Of a DNA stretch of 64,000 bases, positions 7,362-15,535 are shown piece after piece. The DNA comes from Streptomyces mangrovisoli. GTDB lineage: Bacteria > Actinomycetota > Actinomycetes > Streptomycetales > Streptomycetaceae. The position numbers and the translations under genes are program-made. The stretch lies in contig NZ_LAVA02000049.1 of the NCBI RefSeq assembly GCF_000974985.2, positions 1 through 64,000 of the forward strand. The letters are read 5' to 3'. Below the pieces are notes generated by a model, which was given only the letters and a program-made list of their open reading frames with translations, was not told where the DNA came from and ran no database searches. Each line of letters begins with the position of its first letter. The stretch's first letter is position 1.

Positions 7362-8504
7362 TCAGCCGGCGAGGGAGCCGGCGTCGAGGACGACGCAGCC
7401 GACCTGGCCGTCCCTGGACACCGCTGTCACGACCGCGGTCCGCGCGGAGCCCGCGCCCTCCCGCTGCCACAGCCCGAGCAGCCCCGCGATCTGCAGGACC
7501 CCGCCGGCGCTGCAGCACTCGCCGACCGATTCCTTGACCCGTACGACCTGATCGGGCAGGCGCCCGCCGAGTGCCGTGCGCAGGGCGCGCTCCTCGACAC
7601 GGTCCAGGCCGACATGACCCGTGGAGCCCAGTGAGGCCGAGGTGATCCCGGCGGGTGCGGTGCCACTGCGTTCCAGAGCCGAGCCGATCACCGAGGCGAG
7701 GCCCTGGGCCAGGCCGCCTCGGCCTGCGTAGCCCGTCTCGCAGGCCAGCACCCGGGCGAGCACGCGGCGCCCGGCGGCGTGTGCCGCCTTCTCGGGCTCG
7801 ACGACCAGGACGGCCGCGCCCTCGCCCACCGCGGCGTCCGCGGTCAGCGAACCCGACTGGTGCCAGCCCCACGCGCTCTGCGCGCAGAACTCCTCGACCC
7901 CGCCGACCAGCAGACGGTCCGCGTGTCCCTGACGCAGGGCGTTGCGGGCGTAGCGCAGCACCTGCACACCGGCCAGGTGGCCGCCGGCCAGTGTGGCGTT
8001 GACGCCCTTGAGGCCGTGCCGGATGGCGATCTGGCCGGCCGCGCAGTTCATCACCGTGTTGGGGAACAGGCTCGGGTTCACCAGATAGGGGCGTTCCTGG
8101 CGCAGGGTCTCCAAGGAGTACTCGCTGGAACTGCGGATGCTTCCGGTGCTGGTGCCGAGGACCACGCCGGTGCTGCCGCCGCCCACCGGAGCGGGCAGCG
8201 AGTCCAGGGCCAGCCGGCAGGCCACGAGGGCGAGTTTGGTCGTGCGGTCCAGGTGCCGGGTGCCCTTTCGGCCGATCAGTTCGGCGACCTTCAGGTCGGG
8301 CACCGCGCGGACCGGACGCGGAGGCAGGGTCTCGTCCTCCTGCACGGGCGGCTCGGCATGTCCGGGCAGGCCGGCCGCCACGGCGCGGCCGAGCGCCTCG
8401 AGTCCGAGGCCGGCCGGGGTCACCGCGCCCACGGCGGTGATCGCGAGCGGCGACACGGCCGCCGCGGTGTGGATCGCCGGAGCTTCGGCGGTGACGGTGC
8501 TCAT
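7362..8504 (-). CDS. chain-length-factor-like ketosynthase homologue (KS beta)
   Basis: 380-residue thiolase-fold protein lacking the ketosynthase catalytic set. Aligned to the neighbouring KS, the nucleophile position is His176 (AGGHLAG), the HGTGT motif is replaced by GSTGHV (293-298), and the second His position by a Glu in KESVGECC (324-331). This matches a chain length factor that pairs with the KS and shapes product length. Canonical aromatic CLFs carry Gln at the nucleophile position, so His is unusual. It overlaps the KS gene by 4 bp (ATGA), as expected for a heterodimer. Ends in the conserved VGCVVLDAG strand. Confidence 0.85.
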   Translation of the reverse strand: MSTVTAEAPAIHTAAAVSPLAITAVGAVTPAGLGLEALGRAVAAGLPGHAEPPVQEDETLPPRPVRAVPDLKVAELIGRKGTRHLDRTTKLALVACRLALDSLPAPVGGGSTGVVLGTSTGSIRSSSEYSLETLRQERPYLVNPSLFPNTVMNCAAGQIAIRHGLKGVNATLAGGHLAGVQVLRYARNALRQGHADRLLVGGVEEFCAQSAWGWHQSGSLTADAAVGEGAAVLVVEPEKAAHAAGRRVLARVLACETGYAGRGGLAQGLASVIGSALERSGTAPAGITSASLGSTGHVGLDRVEERALRTALGGRLPDQVVRVKESVGECCSAGGVLQIAGLLGLWQREGAGSARTAVVTAVSRDGQVGCVVLDAGSLAG

Positions 8505-9724
8505 GCGACCCTCCCGAGAACGGTGATGGCGTTGTTGCCGCCGAAGGCGAAGCCGTGGTTCTGCACGACCTCGGGCCGGGCGGGCCGGGCGGTTCCGGGT
8601 ACCGGGTCGACGCCGGGGCCGAGCCCCGGGTCGATGTCCTCGACGCCCGCCGTGGGCGGCAGGAACCCCTCGTACAGCGCCTGGCAGCAGATCAGCGCGC
8701 CGAACCCGCTGGCCGCGCCCATGGTGTGGCCGATCATCGACTTGATGGAGCTGATCGGCGGGATGCGGTCGCCGAACACCTCGCGGGCGGCGGCCACCTC
8801 GGTCGCGTCGTTGGTGCGGGTGCCGGTGCCGTGGGCGCAGATGTAGTCGATCTGCTCGGGTGTCACGCCGGCGCTGCGGTGGGCCGCCCTGATGCAGGCG
8901 GCGATGCTGGTCGGGTCCGGGTGCACCATGTGCTCGGCGTCGCAGTTGACGCTGTAGCCGAGCACCTCGGCGTAGATCCGGGCCCCGCGGGCGACGGCGC
9001 GGTCGTACGGCTCCAGGAGCAGGGCGACCCCGCCCTCCGCGGTGAGGATGCCGGAGCGGTTCGCGTCGAAGGGGCGGCAGACCTCCTCGGCCAGCGCCCC
9101 GAGCCGGTAGAACCCGGCGTGCGCCCAGCGGTTCACCGAGTCGGCGCCTCCGGCGAGCATGTAGTCGGCCTCTCCGCCCGCGACCATGTCGTAGGCGTAG
9201 CCGAGCGCGTAGTTGCTCGCCGAGCAGGCGGTGGCCAGCGTCAAGGCCTCGCCGTTCAGGCCGAGTTCGCTGTTGACGGCGGCCGCGATCCGCCCGGCCG
9301 GGACGGCTGCCACCCGCCCGGCGTCCAGGGACTTCAGACCGTCGCTCGCCCACTGGGCGACGAGCTGCTCGATGACGGCCGACTCGCCGCTCGTGGTGCC
9401 CATGACCGAGCCCGCGCGGGACCCGGCCAGGTCGTTCTCCTGGAGACCGGCGTCCGCGACCGCGAGCCGGGCGGCCGACGCCGCGAACTGGCTGCTGCGT
9501 CCCCACCGTCCGGGCTCGATGCGGCGCAGCCACTCCGCGGGGTCGAAGTCGTGGACCTCGCCGGCGTGGACGTGCGGGAAGCCGGTGGTGTCGAAGGAGG
9601 CGATGGGAGAGGTGGAACGGAGGCCCTCCCGGATCGAGGCGGTGAACTCGGCCGCGCCGATGCCGGCGCTGCTCACCGCTCCGAGGCCGGTGACCACCAC
9701 GCGGCGGGTGCCGGACTCAGGCAT
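8501..9724 (-). CDS. beta-ketoacyl synthase (KS alpha, FabF-like)
   Basis: 407-residue condensing enzyme with the complete Cys-His-His set: Cys167 (TACSAS), His298 (HGTGT) and His333 (KSMIGHTMGA, with Lys328). It catalyses decarboxylative Claisen condensation of malonyl-ACP with the growing chain. C-terminal NHGFAFGGNNA is typical of FabF/KS alpha. The order ACP-KS-CLF with 4- to 8-bp overlaps indicates one translation unit. The ATG at 9724 or the GTG at 9730 (two codons earlier) may start it. The sequence looks closer to FabF-like and polyene-type KSs than to spore-pigment KSs, but that is an impression only. Confidence 0.93.
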   Translation of the reverse strand: MPESGTRRVVVTGLGAVSSAGIGAAEFTASIREGLRSTSPIASFDTTGFPHVHAGEVHDFDPAEWLRRIEPGRWGRSSQFAASAARLAVADAGLQENDLAGSRAGSVMGTTSGESAVIEQLVAQWASDGLKSLDAGRVAAVPAGRIAAAVNSELGLNGEALTLATACSASNYALGYAYDMVAGGEADYMLAGGADSVNRWAHAGFYRLGALAEEVCRPFDANRSGILTAEGGVALLLEPYDRAVARGARIYAEVLGYSVNCDAEHMVHPDPTSIAACIRAAHRSAGVTPEQIDYICAHGTGTRTNDATEVAAAREVFGDRIPPISSIKSMIGHTMGAASGFGALICCQALYEGFLPPTAGVEDIDPGLGPGVDPVPGTARPARPEVVQNHGFAFGGNNAITVLGRVA

Positions 9725-9995
9725 GCTCACCGCTCCCGAGGTTGCGGACGACGACGGCGCGCACGCCGTCGAGGTTGCTCATCTCGGTCAGGTCGTCCTG
9801 CGGGATCGTGACGCCGAGGTCCTTCTCGATGCGGGCCAGGATCTCGATGGCGAGCAGCGAGTCCGCGTCGTGGTCGTCGATGAAGCTGCTGGTGTCGGTC
9901 AGTTCGTCCGCCTCCAGCTCCAGGACCTCGATGATGATCTCCCGCAGCTGAGCGTCCTGCTCGGGGGTGAGGGCGGTGGTGGTGTCGGTGCTCAT
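9717..9995 (-). CDS. acyl carrier protein
   Basis: 92 residues. The phosphopantetheine attachment serine is Ser46 in DADSLLAIEIL, preceded by an acidic helix I and loop as in type II ACPs. It carries the growing chain between KS/CLF, ketoreductase and accessory enzymes, and would be activated by the PPTase at 5637-6428. The ATG at 9995 has GGTCC/AGGG-type purines upstream; it lies 163 bp after the oxygenase gene, with a repeat array between. It overlaps the KS start. Confidence 0.95.
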   Translation of the reverse strand: MSTDTTTALTPEQDAQLREIIIEVLELEADELTDTSSFIDDHDADSLLAIEILARIEKDLGVTIPQDDLTEMSNLDGVRAVVVRNLGSGEHA

Positions 9996-10051
9996 GGGAG
10001 GGACCTTTCCGGTGGGTTGCTGCCAGGGACGAGTCGAGTCGGAGGGGCGGC

Positions 10052-10191
10052 GGTCATGAGCCGGTGTGCCAGGGGCGCGGGTGACGGTCATGAGCCGGTG
10101 TGCCAGGGGTGCGCGGGTGACGTCATCAGCCGGTCGGCGAGGCGTGCGCGGCTGACGGTCATGAGCCGGTGTGCAAGGGGCGTGCGGGCGG
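10052..10191 (-). repeat. degenerate 35-bp tandem repeat at the oxygenase 3' end
   Basis: Four tandem units of 34-36 bp, read on the plus strand as GGTCATGAGCCGGTGTGCCA..., start at about 10052, 10086, 10122 and 10157. Units 1 and 2 are nearly identical, unit 3 is diverged, and unit 4 is the actual end of the FAD-oxygenase gene with its TGA (10159-10161). The C-terminus HTGS and the stop have therefore been copied downstream into the spacer before the ACP gene. Confidence 0.85.
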
Positions 10192-11442
10192 CCCGGCCAC
10201 GCCGCGATGGCGGACGTTGACGGCCGAGGCCTTCGCCAGCGCCACCGGGTTGAGGAAGCGCAGCGGGCCGATCAGCCGGGATGCGAACAGATGCATGTGC
10301 CGGGCCATCGACTCGTCGCGGGCCGCCGCCGAGAACATCAGCCGTTCGAAGGGGTTGAACGGCCGGGCCTTGGCGTAGTCGGCGGCCAGATGCTGATGTC
10401 CGCGCAGGCCACGCCGGTGCCGACGCGCGTACGCCATCAGCGACTTGTCGAGGTCGCCCCGGCCGGTCGCGGCGGCGGCGACCGCCTCGGCCAGCCACTG
10501 CGCGGACTGCAGGGCCCAGCCGCAGCCGACGCCCCACAGGGGATCGCCGGTGATGGCCGCGTCGCCGATGAACGCCACGCCCGGCGCGGTCGGCTTCCGG
10601 CTGTGCAGCGGGTAGTTGACGGTACCGGTGATCTTCGTGATGCGCTCGGCGGAGTCGATGGGCGGCGCTTCGGGAAGGCTCCGGACGAACTCGAGGAAGC
10701 TGCCTTCCAGGTCCTCCCGGAAGTCCGGCAGCCGCTTCTTGTCCGGGATCACCGCGACGACCGTCACCCCGTCGTCGTTCGGCATCGCGTACGCCATGTC
10801 GGGTTCGAGGAACCACGAGTGGGTGATCCCGTCCCGCAGTGGGAGATCGCGGAAGTGCGCGAAGTAGCTGAACCGCTCGTTCGCGTGCTGCCGCGCCGGC
10901 ACTCCCGCGAACTTCGCCACCGAGGAGTCCTTGCCGTCGGCTCCGACCACGAGGCGGGCCCGTATCTCGCGCTCGCCCTCGGGTGCCGACACGCGGACGC
11001 CCACGGTCCGCCCGCCCTCCTGCAGCACTCCGGTCACGTTGTGGCCGAGGAGCAGGTCGACGCCCGGGGTCTGCGCCGCGTGGGAGCGGATCATCGGATC
11101 GAAGGTGCTGCGCCGGACGTTGTACGCGTACGGCAGCTCCGGGCCCGCGGGCGCGGCCTTCGGCTCGATCCATCCCCAGCGGGTGTACCAGCGCGCCTCG
11201 TTGCGGACCGCACCGGCCTTCTCCAGAGCGGGGACGAGTCCCAGCTCGTCGAGCACGGGGTAGGCGCACGGCTGCAGATAGTGGGTGCAGAGCACCTTGT
11301 ACGCCGAGGGGTCCGAGCGTCGTTCCAGCAGTGCGACGCGGACACCGCGGCGGGCGAGCAGGACCGCCGCCGCGCTGCCGGCCACGCTTGCCCCGCTGAT
11401 GACGACGTCGTAGTCGTACGCGTCGCTGTCGAGCCTGGTCAT
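10159..11442 (-). CDS. FAD-dependent oxygenase/oxidoreductase
   Basis: 427 residues of the PHBH-like/geranylgeranyl-reductase-like flavoprotein fold. N-terminal dinucleotide motif VISGASVAGSAAAVLLARRG followed by the strand-end Glu (ALLER), a DG motif (VVGADGKDSSVAKFAG), and the second FAD motif FIGDAAITGDPLWGVGCGWAL. This set is typical of group A flavin monooxygenases and relatives that hydroxylate or epoxidise polyketides, and of saturating reductases; no halogenase WxWxIP motif is present. Its ATG overlaps the stop of the upstream hydrolase gene (ATGA). It probably acts as a tailoring enzyme. The exact reaction is not determinable here. Confidence 0.85.
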   Translation of the reverse strand: MTRLDSDAYDYDVVISGASVAGSAAAVLLARRGVRVALLERRSDPSAYKVLCTHYLQPCAYPVLDELGLVPALEKAGAVRNEARWYTRWGWIEPKAAPAGPELPYAYNVRRSTFDPMIRSHAAQTPGVDLLLGHNVTGVLQEGGRTVGVRVSAPEGEREIRARLVVGADGKDSSVAKFAGVPARQHANERFSYFAHFRDLPLRDGITHSWFLEPDMAYAMPNDDGVTVVAVIPDKKRLPDFREDLEGSFLEFVRSLPEAPPIDSAERITKITGTVNYPLHSRKPTAPGVAFIGDAAITGDPLWGVGCGWALQSAQWLAEAVAAAATGRGDLDKSLMAYARRHRRGLRGHQHLAADYAKARPFNPFERLMFSAAARDESMARHMHLFASRLIGPLRFLNPVALAKASAVNVRHRGVAGPPARPLHTGS

Positions 11443-12326
11443 GCTTTGGTCGCCTCCTTGGAGGTGTGGTGCGGTTCGTCGGAGTGGTGCAGGCCCACCG
11501 TCGTCAGGAAGGCGAGGATCTGCTCGGCCACCTGGTCCGGCTGCTGCATCTGGCAGAAGTGACTGAGGCCCGGATCCTGATGGACCCTCACATCGGGCAG
11601 GGAGCACCTGAGTTCGTCGACCGCCGCGGCCGGCGCGGACGGGTCGTGGGTCCCGCTGACGATCAGGACGGGAGCCTCGACGAGAGCCAGCGGGAGGTGC
11701 GGAGTGCGACTGAGCGTCGCGTAGAAGTGCAGGAAGCCGTGGGGTTCGACCCGTTCGCGGACCTTGCCGATCATCGATTCCACGATGTCCGGGGGGACCC
11801 TGGTGCCCCGCGGGCCCAGCTGGGCGCGCAGGCCGTCGGCGAGCACGCCCCGGAACCGGTCGACGGCCTCGCCGAAGAACCGTGGATCGACGGGTACGTC
11901 GTGCGGCCGGTAGACCGGCGCCACCAGGGCGGTGGGGATGGCCGAGAACCGCGTGCGCCGGGTGAGCAGTTCGAGCTGCGTGGTGGCGCCGAACGAGTGG
12001 GCCACGATCGCGTCGGGGCGTACGGGCAGGAGTTCAAGAGCGCGTTCGAGCCAGGTGGACGAGGTGCCCGCGTCCGTCCAGCGGTGGCGCGAGCCGCCGC
12101 GCCAGGGCAGATCCAGGGCGAACAGCCGGAGTCCGGCCGGCAGTCGGCGGGTGAGCGGCCGCCAGCTCTCCCAGCTCTCCTCGAAGCCGTGGACGAGGAC
12201 GAGGACCGGCCCTTGCGGGGCGTGTGCGGGGCTCTCCCACACGCGCAGCGGTTCGCCGTCGACCTCCTGGCCGACGATCTGCCGCCACGGGGCACCGTGC
12301 AGTGCCTGTCGGTCTGCCAGCAACAC
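11439..12326 (-). CDS. alpha/beta hydrolase
   Basis: 295 residues. Oxyanion-hole VLVHGFEESW (43-52), nucleophile elbow AHSFGA with Ser111, acid Asp228 (SGTHDPSAP), and base His256 (PGLSHFCQM) form a full triad. It could release the chain from the ACP as a thioesterase, or hydrolyse or cyclise an ester. It is first in the minus-strand core operon. GTG 12326 is chosen because GAGAGGTG lies about 6 bp upstream; GTG 12347 is an in-frame alternative. The substrate is not predictable, but it is the only thioesterase-like gene in the cluster. Confidence 0.85.
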   Translation of the reverse strand: MLLADRQALHGAPWRQIVGQEVDGEPLRVWESPAHAPQGPVLVLVHGFEESWESWRPLTRRLPAGLRLFALDLPWRGGSRHRWTDAGTSSTWLERALELLPVRPDAIVAHSFGATTQLELLTRRTRFSAIPTALVAPVYRPHDVPVDPRFFGEAVDRFRGVLADGLRAQLGPRGTRVPPDIVESMIGKVRERVEPHGFLHFYATLSRTPHLPLALVEAPVLIVSGTHDPSAPAAAVDELRCSLPDVRVHQDPGLSHFCQMQQPDQVAEQILAFLTTVGLHHSDEPHHTSKEATKA

Positions 12327-12645
12327 TTGTGTCACCTCTCGACTCACCTCGTGGACGCGATCCGGCTGACCGGCCCTGGACGGCCGACCGGATGCCGAGA
12401 CAGTAGGCACCCGGCCGCCGCGCGGCGGAGGCCGTTCTCGTGGGGTGCGAGGCGTTCTGGAGCCGGAGGGCAGACGGGCTTCAGACGTGGTGCAGACGCC
12501 GTCCGTACCGGCTCCGCACCGGCGACAGCGAGAGGGACTGCGGGTACGACGCAAATGTCTTTGACAGAGCTTGACGTATTGCCACTAAACCGGCTCCGAC
12601 CTGGCCGGTTCTGACGGGATGTGGCCGACGTCAAGTAGTTTGGCG

Positions 12646-12700
12646 TTGACAAACCGACGGACGGATTTTTATCGTCAGTGACGAGTGACTAACGACTAAC
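12646..12700 (+). promoter_or_regulatory. SARP gene promoter with repeat operator
   Basis: TTGACA (12646-12651) and TATCGT (12670-12675) are spaced 18 bp, a good sigma-70-like promoter 40-70 bp before the SARP ATG. Immediately downstream, over the likely transcription start, lies a 7-bp tandem array (TGACGAG, TGACTAA, CGACTAA at 12679-12699). It contains AGTGACTAAC (12684-12693), identical to the core of the operator at 1965-1974. The remainder of the 12327-12713 gap shows nothing recognisable. Confidence 0.55.
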
Positions 12701-12713
12701 TGGGGGTAAGTCG

Positions 12714-13514
12714 ATGGAGATCTCGGTACTGGGTTCGTTCGCCGTTCACATAAATGGCACGAATGTCACGCCGACCGCGGTGAAGCAGGCCAAATTGCTC
12801 GCCTTGCTGGCCATGAACCGGGGCACGACCGTTTCGGTCATGGAAGGCATCCAGGAGCTCTGGGACGGGAACGCGCCCCGCAGCGCGGGTGCCGCGATTC
12901 ACACGTACATCCGGAAGTTGCGGGAGCTCATCGGGACCGCGCAGCCGGGCCTCGATCCCAAGAAGGTCATCTGTACCCGTCCCGGCGGCTACCTGCTCGA
13001 TCTCGACGCGGGCTCGGTGGACTGCGAGGAGTTCGAGCGCCTGGCCGAGCGTGGGCACCGTGCCGTCGCCGCGGGCGACGACACGCTCGCCGCGTCCCGG
13101 TTCCGGCAGGCGCTGGCGCTGTGGCGCGGGCCCGCGCTCGCGGATCTGGCGACGGGTCCGTTGCTGGTGATACGGCAGCTGGAGCTCGAGGAGCGGCGCA
13201 GGTCCGCGCTCGACCGGTGCATCAGTGCCGAGCTGCGGCTCGGCCGGCACTTCGAACTGCTGGGAGAACTGGTCGCCCACGCGGCCGGCGACCGCACCCA
13301 CGAGGCGATGCACGCGCAGCTCATGCTGGCGCTCTACCGTGCGGGCCGCCGCGTCCAGGCCCTCGAGGTCTACCGCGAACTGCGTACGGAGCTGTCGGGA
13401 CGGCTCGGTCTCGAGCCGTCACCCCGGGTCCAGGCGCTCCACCGGGCGATCCTGTCCTCCGACGGGTCGCTCCACCGGGAGGTGGGTGAGCGCGTGCAGG
13501 GCCGCACTGCCTGA
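12714..13514 (+). CDS. SARP-family transcriptional activator
   Basis: 266 residues, the usual length of a small SARP. Residues 1-95 are the OmpR-like winged helix (MEISVLGSFAVHINGT, then AAIHTYIRKLRELIG and RPGGYLLDL) and residues about 100-250 the bacterial transcriptional activation domain (FRQALALWRGPALADL through YRAGRRVQALEVYRELRTEL). SARPs bind heptameric direct repeats overlapping the -35 of biosynthetic operons and recruit RNA polymerase. It is the likely pathway-specific activator of this cluster. GGGGG lies 7 bp before the ATG. Confidence 0.92.
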   Translation: MEISVLGSFAVHINGTNVTPTAVKQAKLLALLAMNRGTTVSVMEGIQELWDGNAPRSAGAAIHTYIRKLRELIGTAQPGLDPKKVICTRPGGYLLDLDAGSVDCEEFERLAERGHRAVAAGDDTLAASRFRQALALWRGPALADLATGPLLVIRQLELEERRRSALDRCISAELRLGRHFELLGELVAHAAGDRTHEAMHAQLMLALYRAGRRVQALEVYRELRTELSGRLGLEPSPRVQALHRAILSSDGSLHREVGERVQGRTA

Positions 13515-13578
13515 CATCGCCTCGCGTGGGATCGAGGTGCTGTTCGCGAGGAATCCTCCTGGGACGGGGGGAGAGAGG

Positions 13579-14205
13579 ATGCGTATGAGCAAGCAGGAGC
13601 GGGCCGAGCGGACGAGGGCCCGCCTCGTGCGGGCCGCGGCGGAGGTCTTCGACGAGCGCGGCCTGGCCGCGGCGAACATCGAGGCCATCAGCCGGCTCGC
13701 CGGGGTGTCCAAGGGGGCTCTCTACTTCCACTTCCCCTCCAAGGAGGGCCTGGCGGCCGCCGTCAGAGGGGCGTGCAGCGATCGGTTCAGCGACGCCGCG
13801 GCCCACATGCTCGCGACCGGGCGGCCCGCTGTCCAGGTGCTCAGGGAGTTGTCCCTGCTCATGGTGGAGTGGATCGCCCAGGACGTGATCGTGCGGGCCG
13901 GTCTGCGTCTGGGGCGGGAGCAGCAGCATGTACGGCCCGCTGCGGCGGAGCCCGCCCGGGACTTCGGCGGTGAGCTGCAGACGGTCGTGAACCAGTGTCT
14001 GCAGGTCGCCGCCGAACGCCGGGAGGTGCGCGAGGGTCTCCCGCTGCAGACCTGCGCCTGGCTGGTGGTCGGCCTGCTGCTGATGGTGGAACGCCGCGCT
14101 GCGCCCTGGGCCACCCGGGACGACCTGCTGGAGTTCACCGACGAGGCATGGTCCGTGCTCATGCCCTGCATCACCCCGGATCCGGGTGCCCGGTGGGCGG
14201 GCTGA
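13579..14205 (+). CDS. TetR-family regulator, gamma-butyrolactone-receptor-like
   Basis: 208 residues. The N-terminus (RARLVRAAAEVFDERGLAA, then IEAISRLAGVSKGALYFHF and PSKEGLAAAV) closely follows the ArpA/ScbR pattern, including the YFHFxSKEGLA segment, and the C-terminal ligand domain has the matching length. Such proteins repress SARP genes until a butyrolactone-type signal binds; no AfsA-type synthase gene is in the window, so it may be a pseudo-receptor or answer a signal made elsewhere. ATG 13579 has GGGGGAG upstream; ATG 13585 (MSKQ) with GAGAGG 6 bp upstream is equally good. It is co-directional with the SARP gene, 64 bp downstream. Confidence 0.85.
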   Translation: MRMSKQERAERTRARLVRAAAEVFDERGLAAANIEAISRLAGVSKGALYFHFPSKEGLAAAVRGACSDRFSDAAAHMLATGRPAVQVLRELSLLMVEWIAQDVIVRAGLRLGREQQHVRPAAAEPARDFGGELQTVVNQCLQVAAERREVREGLPLQTCAWLVVGLLLMVERRAAPWATRDDLLEFTDEAWSVLMPCITPDPGARWAG

Positions 14206-14284
14206 CCGCGCGTCGCGGAATTCATCCGGAGCGGGCCGCCGGCGAGCCCCGCCGGAGATTTGTCTCGAGCGGGAGAATTCTCGG

Positions 14285-14310
14285 TTTCGGCCGATAGGTG
14301 GTGGCCGAAA
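14285..14310. promoter_or_regulatory. 8-bp-arm inverted repeat (terminator or operator)
   Basis: TTTCGGCC-N10-GGCCGAAA in the 267-bp gap between the receptor-like gene and the right KASIII-like gene. It could terminate the regulator transcript or be a binding site; a perfect GAGAATTCTC palindrome also lies at 14273-14282. No confident promoter for the 14473 gene was found. Confidence 0.4.
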
Positions 14311-14472
14311 TCTTTCCGTGGATGCGCGCGCGGCGTATCGGTGTCGAATTGCTTGAAAATTCTCCCTTTTCTGTGAGGCGTATCACGTTCGCCCGGGTGT
14401 CCGTGCCCGGGCGATGACGGGCTCTGTTTCACGGAAGTCGCGGCGACGGACACCGACGAAAGGGCGACCTGA

Positions 14473-15501
14473 ATGCGGTTCGGGAAGGAAATCACGATAC
14501 GGGCGGTGGCCACCTGGCTGCCGCCGGACCGGCAGACCGCGGAGGCCGCCGTGCTCGCCGGGCTGACGACCGACGCCGACGCCGCGGCGGCCGGGGCCCT
14601 CGAGGTCCCGGTCTCCGACGGCCCCTCCGGTCCGGAGATGGCGGTGCGCGCGGCCCACCGGGCCCTGGCCGGGGCCGGGGTGACGCCCGAGGAGATCGAT
14701 CTGGTCATCCACGCCTGGATCCATCACCAGGGCCACGACTTCTGGTCCCCCGCCCATTACGTCGCCGACCAGCTCGGCGCCTCGGACGCCGTCGCCTTCG
14801 GCGTCCAGCAGATGTGCCACGCCGGCGCGATGGCCCTGCACACGGCGGCGGTACGGCTGGAGGCGGACCCGTCCGTGCGCAACGCCCTCGTCACCACGGG
14901 GGACCGCTTCGCCGCGCCCGGCTTCGACCGGTGGCGCGGCGACTACGACGCGGTGTTCGGGGACGGCGCCACCGCGGCCGTCGTCGGCCGCTCGGGCCCC
15001 GGGCTGCGGATCCTGTCGTACGCCCTCGGCTCCGCACCCGAACTGGAGTCCATGTACCGCGGCCGGGACGAGTTCAGTCCGGCGCCGCTCACCCACTCCG
15101 TGCCCATCGACGCACGACGCACCAAGAAGGCCTTCCTCGCGGACGGCGGGATGGCCCGGTTCGCGGAGGTCGGGCCCTCGAAGGTGCGCGCCACGCTGCT
15201 GACCGCGCTCGCCGAGGCCGGCCTCGCGCCCGACGACCCGCGCATCCGGCTCGCGACCCTCTCGCGCCTCGGTCCCAAGACGCTCGACCTCCTCTACCTG
15301 CCGATCCTGCGGGACGTGCTCAAGGCGGAGGTCCTCGATCTCGGTGGCCGCACCGGACACCTCGGTGGCGGCGACGCGATCGCCAACCTCGCGGACGTCC
15401 GGGACCGGCGACTGCTCGCGCCCGGGGAGTTCGCCATCGGCTTCAGCGGGGGCGGGGGCTTCACCTGGTCCTGTCTCGTCGTGCAGTGCGTCACCGGCTG
15501 A
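14473..15501 (+). CDS. KASIII/CerJ-like acyltransferase (right paralog)
   Basis: 342 residues, gap-free paralog of the 82-1128 gene product. It keeps the same candidate residues in the same positions: Cys115 (QQMCHAGAM), His296 and Asp301 (TGHLGGGD). Both paralogs keep blocks such as HQGHDFWSPAHYVAD, FDRWRGDY and MYRG, so they likely bind related acyl donors. Two KASIII-like proteins in one cluster could split the work (starter selection versus acyl transfer to a tailoring acceptor, or a heterodimer). The start MRFGKEITIR matches the other paralog's start. Confidence 0.87.
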   Translation: MRFGKEITIRAVATWLPPDRQTAEAAVLAGLTTDADAAAAGALEVPVSDGPSGPEMAVRAAHRALAGAGVTPEEIDLVIHAWIHHQGHDFWSPAHYVADQLGASDAVAFGVQQMCHAGAMALHTAAVRLEADPSVRNALVTTGDRFAAPGFDRWRGDYDAVFGDGATAAVVGRSGPGLRILSYALGSAPELESMYRGRDEFSPAPLTHSVPIDARRTKKAFLADGGMARFAEVGPSKVRATLLTALAEAGLAPDDPRIRLATLSRLGPKTLDLLYLPILRDVLKAEVLDLGGRTGHLGGGDAIANLADVRDRRLLAPGEFAIGFSGGGGFTWSCLVVQCVTG

Positions 15502-15535
15502 ACGTCTCAGGCCGCGGAGGGCCGGGGGAGAGCAG

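Noticed and set aside
10052..10191. Tandem 35-bp units resembling a short CRISPR or attachment site
   Set aside because: The units abut without spacers and the last one is the coding end of the oxygenase gene, so they are 3'-end duplications.
14353..14386. TTGAAA ... TATCAC as promoter of the right KASIII-like gene
   Set aside because: Spacing is 22 bp, too long for a normal sigma-70-type promoter.
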